Notes under the pieces: generated by a model
The model's database searches: none
Seen by the model: only the letters and a program-made list of their open reading frames with translations
What the model was told of the DNA's origin: nothing
Assembly: GCA_002842395.1 (NCBI GenBank)
Contig: PHCV01000003.1
Location: forward strand, 207,421-246,521
Length of the DNA: 39,101 nt
DNA from: Betaproteobacteria bacterium HGW-Betaproteobacteria-11
Lineage (GTDB): Bacteria > Pseudomonadota > Gammaproteobacteria > Burkholderiales > Rhodocyclaceae
Reading direction: 5' to 3'
Program-made: the position numbers and the translations under genes
Shown here: positions 32,957 to 39,101 of the stretch, piece by piece
Layout: every line of letters begins with the position of its first letter
How positions within the stretch are numbered: the stretch's first letter is position 1

Positions 32957-33919
32957 ATGATGTCCCCGACCACAACCGATCTGGCAGCGCTGGCGGGTGC
33001 GGTGCTGCTTGCGGCAGCAGGCGGCGAAGCTTTTCTCAAGGGAATATTGGGTACGGCGCTTCACCTGCGCGTGCCGAAACTTCTGGTCGCGACGACACTG
33101 GCGGCCTTCGCCACATCCAGCCCGGAACTCACCGTGTCGACCCTGGCGGCGCTGGCCGGCCAGCCCGAAATCGGCCTAGGCGACGCGCTGGGCAGCAACG
33201 TCGTCAACATCGCGCTGATCTTCGGCCTGGCGCTGCTGTTCGGCCCGATCAAGGCAGCGCGGCGCGAACTCGGTCGCGATTTCGTGCTGGCGCTAAGCGT
33301 ACCGCTGCTCACGTTATGGTTTGCCCGCGACGGCCGCCTCTCTTCGGGTGATGGCGCGCTGCTGCTGGTATTGTTTGCCGGCTGGATAGCTCTCGCCATG
33401 CGCGCTGCCGCCAGCCACCGCGAGGCGGCCGTGGCTACCGATATCGACATTGGCACCGTGCGCCCTCTCGCGGCGCTGCTCTACGGCATTGGCGGCCTGG
33501 CTGCGTTGATCGCCGCCGGCCGGCTGTTCGTGGTCGGCGCCGGCGGCATCGCGACGAGTCTGGGCATCGACACCTATGTGATCGGCGCCACCGTGGTGGC
33601 CATCGGCACCTCGCTGCCCGAACTGGTCACGGTGATTCTCGCGCGCCTGCGCGGCCACGACGACGTCAGCGTCGGCACCCTGCTCGGCAGCAACCTGTTC
33701 AACGGCCTGACCGTCGTCGGCGTGGCGGCGAGCATTCATCCGATACAGGCGCCGACGCTGGAAATCGCGGTCACGCTCGGCTGCGGCGTCGCGGCGCTGC
33801 TACTGCTGATCCCTAACCGCACCGGCCAGATTCCGCGCGCTCGCGGACTCCTGTTGCTGCTTCTTTACACCGGCTTCGTCTGGGCCACGTTCGCCGCCGG
33901 GCACAATCCAGTCACTTGA
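32957..33919 (+). CDS. Sodium/calcium exchanger family protein (CaCA, YrbG-like)
   Basis: A 320-residue membrane protein with two inverted halves of about five helices each. Alpha-repeat motifs are FATSSPELTVS (about 50-60) with GDALGSNVVNIALIFG, and VAIGTSLPELVTVI (about 214-227) with GTLLGSNLFNGL. The two conserved Glu residues in the SPEL/LPEL motifs line the ion pathway in CaCA proteins. GGAGG lies 8 bases upstream, and the 91-base gap before it (32866-32956) shows no clear gene, promoter or terminator. The stop shares one base with the next start. It probably exports Ca2+ in exchange for Na+ or H+. Confidence 0.92.
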   Translation: MMSPTTTDLAALAGAVLLAAAGGEAFLKGILGTALHLRVPKLLVATTLAAFATSSPELTVSTLAALAGQPEIGLGDALGSNVVNIALIFGLALLFGPIKAARRELGRDFVLALSVPLLTLWFARDGRLSSGDGALLLVLFAGWIALAMRAAASHREAAVATDIDIGTVRPLAALLYGIGGLAALIAAGRLFVVGAGGIATSLGIDTYVIGATVVAIGTSLPELVTVILARLRGHDDVSVGTLLGSNLFNGLTVVGVAASIHPIQAPTLEIAVTLGCGVAALLLLIPNRTGQIPRARGLLLLLLYTGFVWATFAAGHNPVT

Positions 33920-36618
33920 TGGACATTGATACCTTGACCTCGCCCAACGCCGAAAAGTCCTGGCACGCATTGACCACGGAGACGGTGGCCAGCGAGTTCG
34001 GCGTCGCTCCCGCCCGCGGTCTCGATGCGACCGATGCCCGGATGCGTCTGGCAACTTATGGCCCCAACCGTCTCGCCGAGAAAGCGCCCCGCCAGGCCTG
34101 GCTGAAATTCCTCGACCAGTTCCGCAACTTCCTGGTCATCGTGCTGCTCGGCGCGGCGGTGCTCGCCGGCGCGGTCGGCGACCTCAAGGACGCCATCGTC
34201 ATCACCATCGTCGTCGTGCTCAATGCCGTGCTCGGCTTCTTTCAGGAGCACCGCGCCGAAGCCGCACTGGCGGCGCTAAAGAACATGCTGGCGCCGACTG
34301 CCCGGGTGCGCCGCGACGGCCATGCCGCGATGATTGCGGCAGCCGATCTGGTGCCCGGCGACGTCCTGCTGCTCGAAGCCGGCGACCGCATCCCCGCCGA
34401 TGCGCGGGTGCTGGTGGCACACTCGGCCGAGGTGGCCGAAGCCGCGCTAACCGGTGAGTCCCACGCCGTGCCGAAAACCGCCGCGGCCGTCGCCGAAAAG
34501 TCGGCGCTGGCGGAACGGCGCAACATGGCCTTCATGAACACCGTGGTGACGCGCGGACGGCTCGAAGCCATCGTCACCGCCACCGGCATGGCCACCGAAA
34601 TGGGACGGATCGCCGGCATGCTCGCCGAGACGGCCGAATCGGCGACGCCGCTGCAAATCCAGCTCGACCGGCTGGGCAAGCGGCTGGCGGCGATTGCCGG
34701 AGCGGTCGTGAGCCTGATCTTCGTCATCGGCCTGCTGCGTGGCGACGATCTGGTCAGAACGGCGATGACCGCCATCGCGCTTGCCGTTGCCGCCATTCCC
34801 GAGGGCCTGCCCGCCGTCGTCACCGTCACACTGGCACTCGGCATGCACCGCATGGCCAAGCGCCACGCCATCGTCAAGAAGCTGGCGGCGGTCGAGACGT
34901 TGGGTTGCACCACGGTGATCTGCTCCGACAAGACCGGCACGCTGACCCTGAACCAGATGACCGCGCGCCAGCTTTTCTACCAGGAGCGGCGCTTCGTCGT
35001 CAGCGGCGAAGGCTACGCCGGCGCGGGCGAAATCGTTGCGGAGGATGGGTTGCCACCGCCGGATTTCGCGCCACTGCTGCGGCCCGCCGCCTTGTGCGCC
35101 GATTCGCGCATTCGCGATGGCGAATTGATCGGCGACCCGACCGAGGGCGCGCTGCTGGCGCTGGCGGCCAAGGGCGGCATCGACGCGGAGACGACAAACG
35201 AACACAGTCCGCGCATCGCCGAAATCCCCTTCGATTCGGCGCACAAGTTCATGGCCACCTTTCACTTCGATGGCGCTCATGACGCAACTATTGTGCGCAT
35301 GTGGCTGAAGGGCGCGCCCGATGTGCTGCTGGCGCGGGCCAGCCCCGATGTCACCACGGACGCCACGGACGCCACGCGCGCGGCCTTCGCCGCCGAAAAC
35401 GAACGCATGGCGGATGCGGCCATGCGCGTGCTGGCGCTGGCGGGCCGCGCCATCCCGGCGCACGACTTCGACCCCGCGGGCGACCTGATGCGCTGGGCCA
35501 ACGACCTGACGCTGATCGGTCTGGTCGGCATCATCGACCCGCCGCGGCCGGAGGCCAAGGAGTCCATCCGCGTCTGCCAGGCGGCCGGCATCCAGGTCAA
35601 GATGATCACCGGCGACCATCGAGTAACTGCTGCCGCCATCGCACGCGAATTGGGCCTGGAAGGAGAGGCGCACGAAGGCCATGAACTGGACGGACTCGAC
35701 CGGCCCGCCATGGCCGCCCTGATCGAAAAAAGCGCCGTCCTCGCCCGCGTCGCGCCAGAGCACAAGATGCGCATCGTCGAAGCGCTGCAAGCGCGCGGCC
35801 ATGTCGTGGCGATGACCGGCGACGGCGTGAACGATGCGCCGGCGCTGAAGGCCGCCGACATCGGTGTCGCCATGGGCATCACCGGCACCGAGGTGACCAA
35901 GGAAGCGGCCACCCTGGTGCTCACCGACGACAACTTCGCCAGCATCGTGCACGCCGTCGAGGAAGGCCGCACCATCTACGACAACATCGTCAAATTCGTG
36001 CGCTTCCAGCTCTCGACCAACATCGGCGCCATCCTCACCGTGCTCGGCGCGCCGCTACTGGGCTTCCCGACACCCTTCACCGCGATCCAGATCCTCTGGG
36101 TGAACATCATCATGGACGGCCCGCCGGCCATGACCCTCGGTGTCGAACCGGTGCGGCACGGCATCATGGCGGCCAAGCCGCGCGCCGCCGCTGCCGCCAT
36201 CCTCACCGGGCGGCGGCTGGCGCGGGTGGGGCTGTACGGGCTCGCCATGGCCGCCGGCACGCTCACCGCCTATGCCTGGGGCGAATATCACGGCGGCCAC
36301 GCCTATGCCGTGACGCTGGCCTTCACCACCTTCGTCCTGTTCCAGTTCTTCAACATCTTCAACGCCCGCGCCGAGCACGGCAGCGCCTTCAACCGGCAGT
36401 TTTTCAGCAACGGCAAGCTGTGGCTGGCCTTGTCCGCCGTCGTCGGCCTGCAGGTTGTCGTGGTGCACTGGGGGCCGGCGCAGGCGGTGTTCGATACCGT
36501 TGATCTCAGCCTGACCGACTGGGCCTGGTCGCTGGCCATCGCATCCTCCGTGCTGTTCCTGGAAGAGGGACGCAAGTTACTGCTGGGGCTGCTGCAAAGC
36601 AAGGAAAAATCGGCATGA
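33919..36618 (+). CDS. P2-type cation-transporting ATPase (probably Ca2+)
   Basis: An 899-residue P-type ATPase with about ten membrane helices. The N-terminal cation ATPase domain (WHALTTETVASEFG) is followed by M4 with PEGLP (294-298), the phosphorylation site CSDKTGTLT with Asp337, TGD(H)-type segments (VKMITGDHRVTA), and the hinge MTGDGVNDAPALK. NIIMDGPPA (729-737) in M6 matches Ca2+ and SERCA/PMR1-like P2A ATPases, where this Asn and Asp bind Ca2+. The start is at 33919; a TTG one codon earlier is not needed. One repeat copy lies within it (34496-34519). It follows the CaCA exchanger with a TGATG junction, so both Ca2+-related pumps share an operon. Substrate is inferred, not proven. Confidence 0.93.
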   Translation: MDIDTLTSPNAEKSWHALTTETVASEFGVAPARGLDATDARMRLATYGPNRLAEKAPRQAWLKFLDQFRNFLVIVLLGAAVLAGAVGDLKDAIVITIVVVLNAVLGFFQEHRAEAALAALKNMLAPTARVRRDGHAAMIAAADLVPGDVLLLEAGDRIPADARVLVAHSAEVAEAALTGESHAVPKTAAAVAEKSALAERRNMAFMNTVVTRGRLEAIVTATGMATEMGRIAGMLAETAESATPLQIQLDRLGKRLAAIAGAVVSLIFVIGLLRGDDLVRTAMTAIALAVAAIPEGLPAVVTVTLALGMHRMAKRHAIVKKLAAVETLGCTTVICSDKTGTLTLNQMTARQLFYQERRFVVSGEGYAGAGEIVAEDGLPPPDFAPLLRPAALCADSRIRDGELIGDPTEGALLALAAKGGIDAETTNEHSPRIAEIPFDSAHKFMATFHFDGAHDATIVRMWLKGAPDVLLARASPDVTTDATDATRAAFAAENERMADAAMRVLALAGRAIPAHDFDPAGDLMRWANDLTLIGLVGIIDPPRPEAKESIRVCQAAGIQVKMITGDHRVTAAAIARELGLEGEAHEGHELDGLDRPAMAALIEKSAVLARVAPEHKMRIVEALQARGHVVAMTGDGVNDAPALKAADIGVAMGITGTEVTKEAATLVLTDDNFASIVHAVEEGRTIYDNIVKFVRFQLSTNIGAILTVLGAPLLGFPTPFTAIQILWVNIIMDGPPAMTLGVEPVRHGIMAAKPRAAAAAILTGRRLARVGLYGLAMAAGTLTAYAWGEYHGGHAYAVTLAFTTFVLFQFFNIFNARAEHGSAFNRQFFSNGKLWLALSAVVGLQVVVVHWGPAQAVFDTVDLSLTDWAWSLAIASSVLFLEEGRKLLLGLLQSKEKSA
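34496..34519 (-). repeat. Dispersed repeat copy 10 (inside the P-type ATPase gene)
   Basis: Perfect core on the minus strand, CGCCAGCGCCGACTTTT (34496-34512), preceded by GCCGTTC. The plus strand codes for AEKSALAERR in the actuator region, where related pumps have a similar LAERRN sequence. So the match may partly reflect protein constraint. Confidence 0.5.
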
Positions 36619-37541
36619 GCGCGACTCTGCTTTGGGGTTTCTCGGTCATGGCGGCGATCATGCTGTTTCTGCACGGGCTGGCGGCGTTTTCCGAGGAAGC
36701 GACGCGGCTCGGCGGCGAGCGCCTGCGCGAGGTGCTGCGCCGGATCACGCGCACCGATGGGCGCGGCGCGCTGGTCGGCGCCCTGACGACGGCCCTGGTG
36801 CAATCCTCGTCCGCCGTGACCTCGATGGCCGTGACGCTGGCGCATGGCCGCACGCTGACCGAGCGCGGCGCCCTGGCGGTGATGATCGGCGCCAATGTCG
36901 GCACCACGCTGACCGCCTGGCTGGTCGCGATGAAAATCGAAGGCCTCGGCCCGGTATTCGTCACCCTCGGCGGCTTGTGGTCGCTGGCCGCGCCGCGCCC
37001 CTGGCGCCCCTACGGCAAGGCGGTGTTCTATTTCGGCCTGATATTTCTGGCGCTGGACCTGATCGCGCAGGGACTCGCGCCGCTAGCGCAGAGCCCGCAA
37101 CTCGCCGACTGGCACGAACTGCTGGACTCCCCGGTGCTGGCGCTGCTGTTCGGCGCGCTGCTGACGGCCCTGGTGCAGTCCTCCTCGGTGGTCAGCGGAT
37201 TAGCCGTGCTGGCGGTCGGCCAGGGCATCGTCGCCCCAGCGGTGGCCGTGTGGGTGGTGGCGGGGGCGAATGTCGGCACCACGTCGACCGCGCTGCTTGC
37301 CAGCGCGGCGCTGGATGCCCTGGCGCGCAAGCTGGCGCTGCTCAACGCGGCATTCAACCTGCTCGGCGTGGTCCTCTTCGCCAGCCTGCTGCAACCCGTC
37401 ATCGCCTACATCCTGGCGATGCCGCTCGCCGCCAGCGAGCAGGTAGCCCTGGTGCATACGGCATTCAACCTCGCCGCCGCGTTCATCGCCCTGCTGGCCC
37501 TGCCCTTCGCCTGGCCGAGAATCTCCGGCTGGTTGCGATGA
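36615..37541 (+). CDS. Na/Pi-cotransporter family protein (short)
   Basis: A 308-residue membrane protein of the Na+/phosphate cotransporter family. The two inverted repeats each have the signature: TALVQSSSAVTSMAVTLAHG with IGANVGTTLTAW (about 60-104), and TALVQSSSVVSGLAVLAVGQ with GANVGTTSTALL (about 185-230). The C-terminal PhoU-like domain seen in longer members is missing. The start overlaps the ATPase stop (ATGA). It is likely a Na+-dependent phosphate carrier, but some short relatives may carry other anions. Confidence 0.88.
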   Translation: MSATLLWGFSVMAAIMLFLHGLAAFSEEATRLGGERLREVLRRITRTDGRGALVGALTTALVQSSSAVTSMAVTLAHGRTLTERGALAVMIGANVGTTLTAWLVAMKIEGLGPVFVTLGGLWSLAAPRPWRPYGKAVFYFGLIFLALDLIAQGLAPLAQSPQLADWHELLDSPVLALLFGALLTALVQSSSVVSGLAVLAVGQGIVAPAVAVWVVAGANVGTTSTALLASAALDALARKLALLNAAFNLLGVVLFASLLQPVIAYILAMPLAASEQVALVHTAFNLAAAFIALLALPFAWPRISGWLR

Positions 37542-38011
37542 AACCCCTGACCGTCTTCTGGCGAGGCGTGTCGTTTGCCCTTCTCTGGTGGGTACTGGCA
37601 GAGGGACGCATGGACGGGTGGTGGGTCGGACTGTGCGGCGTAGCGGCGGCCACCTGGGCAAGCCTGCGGCTCTCGCCACCTCGCGCTGGTCGCCTTCGCG
37701 CCGTTCCGCTGCTGCGCTTCCTCGCCTTCTTTCTCTGGAATTCGGTGCGCGGCGGCTGGCAGGTGGCCCGGCTCGCCCTGCGGCCGCGACTGGATCTCGC
37801 GCCGACGACGCTGGATCTGGCCGTCATGCTGCCGGCGGGTGGCGCACGACAGTTGATGCTCAACACGCTGAGCCTGATGCCGGGCACCGTTGGCGTGGGG
37901 CTGGACGATGCGACGCTGCGGCTGCACGTGCTCGATAGTCGACTGCCGGTGGCGCGGGAGGCGCGTGCGCTCGAAGCCCATATCGCACGGCTGTTCGAGG
38001 TAGCGCCGTGA
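37538..38011 (+). CDS. mnhE: MnhE/MrpE, Na+/H+ antiporter subunit E
   Basis: A 157-residue membrane subunit of a Mrp/Mnh multisubunit cation/proton antiporter. Two N-terminal helices are followed by the family region FLWNSVRGGWQVARLALRP, then LNTLSLMPGTVGVGLDD, the latter being a strong MrpE marker, and a C-terminal soluble part with LHVLDSR. The start overlaps the Na/Pi stop (ATGA at 37538); a long upstream reading lies inside that gene. First of a run E-F-G-B. Confidence 0.92.
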   Translation: MKPLTVFWRGVSFALLWWVLAEGRMDGWWVGLCGVAAATWASLRLSPPRAGRLRAVPLLRFLAFFLWNSVRGGWQVARLALRPRLDLAPTTLDLAVMLPAGGARQLMLNTLSLMPGTVGVGLDDATLRLHVLDSRLPVAREARALEAHIARLFEVAP

Positions 38012-38268
38012 GTCTGGGCATCGCACTGTTCCTGCTCGCCAACCTGGTTGCGGCGCTTGTCGCCGCCGCGCGCCGGCCGACGCCGGCCGACCTCATGCTG
38101 ACGGCGCTGCTGTTCGGCAGCACGGGCGTGGGGGTGCTGGTGCTGCTGGCGCGGGCGATGCAGTTGCCGGCGCTAGTCGATGTGGCGCTGACGCTGGCCT
38201 TGCTGGCGGCGATCACGGGCATCGCCTTCGCGCGCCGCGCCTGGCATGCCGGGAGTCGCGATGAGTGA
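38008..38268 (+). CDS. mnhF: MnhF/MrpF, Na+/H+ antiporter subunit F
   Basis: An 86-residue subunit with three membrane helices (about 3-22, 31-52, 57-75). The segment RRPTPADLMLTALLFGSTGVGVLVL carries the R-x-PxxxD pattern of MrpF. It starts with GTG at 38008, overlapping the MnhE stop (GTGA). The next gene begins 8 bases before its stop. Confidence 0.88.
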   Translation: MSLGIALFLLANLVAALVAAARRPTPADLMLTALLFGSTGVGVLVLLARAMQLPALVDVALTLALLAAITGIAFARRAWHAGSRDE

Positions 38269-38572
38269 GTTCACCAGTAACAGCCTGCTCGTCGTCGGCG
38301 CCTTCTTCTATTTCGCCGGCACCGTCGGTCTGCTGCGCTTTCCCGACGTCTACACGCGACTGCACGCCTTGGCCAAGGCGGACAATCTCGGTCTCGGATG
38401 CGTACTCGCCGGATTGGCGTTGCAGGCACTGGAGACCGATGGCCTGGCCGCCGCGCTGAAATTGCTTCTGATCTGGCCGCTGGCGCTCGCGGCAAGCGCG
38501 GCGGTGAGCTACGCGATCGCGCAACGCGCCGCGGCGCTGGGGGTGCGGCCCTGGCAAAAAGGCGACGAATGA
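38261..38572 (+). CDS. mnhG: MnhG/MrpG, Na+/H+ antiporter subunit G
   Basis: A 103-residue subunit with three membrane helices. GAFFYFAGTVGLLRFPDVYTRLHALAKADNLG is the diagnostic block of MrpG, with RFPDxYTRLHA and K(A)DNLG. Start ATG 38261 overlaps MnhF by 8 bases; an extension to 38246 is not needed. The 112-base gap after it breaks the otherwise tight operon and holds a repeat. Confidence 0.92.
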   Translation: MSEFTSNSLLVVGAFFYFAGTVGLLRFPDVYTRLHALAKADNLGLGCVLAGLALQALETDGLAAALKLLLIWPLALAASAAVSYAIAQRAAALGVRPWQKGDE

Positions 38573-38684
38573 ACGCCCGCCGCCGGACCGCCCCAAGACG
38601 GGCGCAGCCAACGAACCGAAGCGGGCGCGGCCCGCGAACACCAGTCACCTTCCCCGCGAGGGGGAGGTTGGGAGGGGGTGGGTC
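38573..38684. other. Gap with a REP-like hairpin between mnhG and the DUF4040 gene
   Basis: No gene. At about 38648-38680 the text CCTTCCCCGCGAGGGGGAGG followed by TTGGGAGGGGGTGGG forms a small hairpin (CCCCGCGAGGGG). Similar C/G-rich elements are common between genes in many GC-rich Proteobacteria. It reaches up to the ribosome-binding region of the next gene. Confidence 0.5.
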
Positions 38685-38936
38685 ATGAGCCTCGCCTTCG
38701 ATCTTTTGCTCGCCGTCGCGCTCTTGTGGGGCGCTTGGCGCACGCTCGCCACGCCGGATATCTTCCGCGCCGTGATTCATTTCATCGTCTTCGGACTGCT
38801 GCTGACCCTGGCCTGGGCGCGCCTGGCGGCGCCGGACGTCGCGCTCGCCGAGGCCGCCATCGGCGCCGGGCTCACCGGCGCTTTGCTGCTCGACGCGATC
38901 GGCGCGCTGCGCGGGCGCGGACGGGATGGGGCATGA
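38685..38936 (+). CDS. MrpB N-terminal/MbhD-like (DUF4040) subunit
   Basis: An 83-residue membrane protein with three helices, matching the DUF4040 (MbhD-like) domain. Marks are ATPDIFRAVIHFIVFGLLLTLAWARLAAPDVALAEAAIGAG; the late motif APDVALAEAAIGAG is the family signature. In classic Mrp antiporters this domain is the C-terminal end of MrpA; here it is a separate gene. Its stop overlaps the next start (ATGA). Confidence 0.88.
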   Translation: MSLAFDLLLAVALLWGAWRTLATPDIFRAVIHFIVFGLLLTLAWARLAAPDVALAEAAIGAGLTGALLLDAIGALRGRGRDGA

Positions 38937-39101
38937 AGCGCAACGCCGTGCTTCGTGGCGCCGCGCTGTTGGCCGTCATGCTGTCGGCCGCCGCGCTGAT
39001 CGCGGCCATGCTCGATCTGCCGGCGCCGGCGGTTAATCTGCCCGCTGCCGTCGACGCCCGGCTGGGCGCGAGCGGCGTCACCCACCCGGTCACCGCCGTG
39101 C
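38933..39101 (+). CDS. MrpB-like antiporter subunit (5' part, cut by the window end)
   Basis: The first 56 codons of a gene that runs off the window. MKRNAVLRGAALLAVMLSAA begins a membrane helix, and SGVTHPVTAV is the typical start of the MrpB/MnhB domain. The start overlaps the DUF4040 gene (ATGA at 38933). Subunits C and D would be expected next. Confidence 0.7.
   Translation, partial: MKRNAVLRGAALLAVMLSAAALIAAMLDLPAPAVNLPAAVDARLGASGVTHPVTAV

Noticed and set aside
34280-34300. Extra copy of the dispersed repeat (GCGCCGACT in the ATPase gene)
   Set aside because: Only nine bases match and the flank does not, so it is within chance for this composition.
34447-35952. A 501-codon minus-strand frame inside the P-type ATPase
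   Set aside because: It is antisense to a fully conserved ATPase, and its His/Gly/Arg-rich text is typical of the complementary strand.

Overview
The window is 39.1 kb of GC-rich chromosome. Gene content and order (hemC-hemD-hemX-hemY, argD-argF-argG next to a DUF3579 gene, a CobD/CbiB-like protein next to a NUDIX CoA pyrophosphatase, DUF2788, GTP-type PEP carboxykinase, oxygen-dependent HemF) point to a betaproteobacterium, probably of the Rhodocyclales/Nitrosomonadales type. That placement is inferred from gene content, not from a tree. No rRNA, tRNA or CRISPR array was seen.

Region 1 (1-21.3 kb) is housekeeping. A folD(partial)-purE-hemF run faces a convergent hemC-hemD-hemX-hemY cluster. 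Then follow a D,D-peptidase/endopeptidase, a patatin-like lipase behind a MaeB-type malic enzyme, and pckG with a clear terminator. Next come a thiolase, a CobD/CbiB-like membrane protein and a NUDIX enzyme, then a divergent glutamine amidotransferase. The last block is a long minus-strand run argD-argF-argG-DUF2788-ppnP-yajQ, with a recognisable promoter and a terminator-like hairpin in the argD leader. A DUF3579 gene diverges from argD.

Region 2 (21.3-22.6 kb) is a junction. A 904-bp IS5-family element has imperfect inverted repeats, a TAA target duplication and two transposase frames joined by a probable -1 slip. It abuts the 3' remnant of an unidentified, frameshifted gene.

Region 3 (22.5-39.1 kb) is an accessory block of stress and ion-homeostasis genes. 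An NhaR-like LysR regulator is transcribed away from a long plus-strand series: HPF-like ribosome factor, a membrane-anchored protein of unknown function, a TerB/DUF697-like protein, TerC, UspA, a Bax-inhibitor-1 family protein, a frameshifted paralogue of the unknown membrane protein, a tandem UspA, and a decayed CBS-domain gene. After these come a BacNaV-type voltage-gated sodium channel translationally coupled to a DUF6671 zinc-ribbon protein, an SbtA/SbtB bicarbonate transporter and PII-like pair, a Na+/Ca2+ (CaCA) exchanger, a P2-type cation ATPase, a Na/Pi cotransporter, and Mrp/Mnh antiporter subunits E, F, G and B running off the window end. Most neighbours overlap by 1-8 bases. The recurring theme is Na+ (channel, symporters, antiporters) under a possible Na+-responsive regulator. 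Treating this block as one functional system is my inference.

A short dispersed repeat (core CGCCAGCGCCGACTTTT, about 24 bp with its 5' flank) occurs about ten times in the window, in both orientations, between genes and inside them. It is the main structure that gene annotation does not explain.
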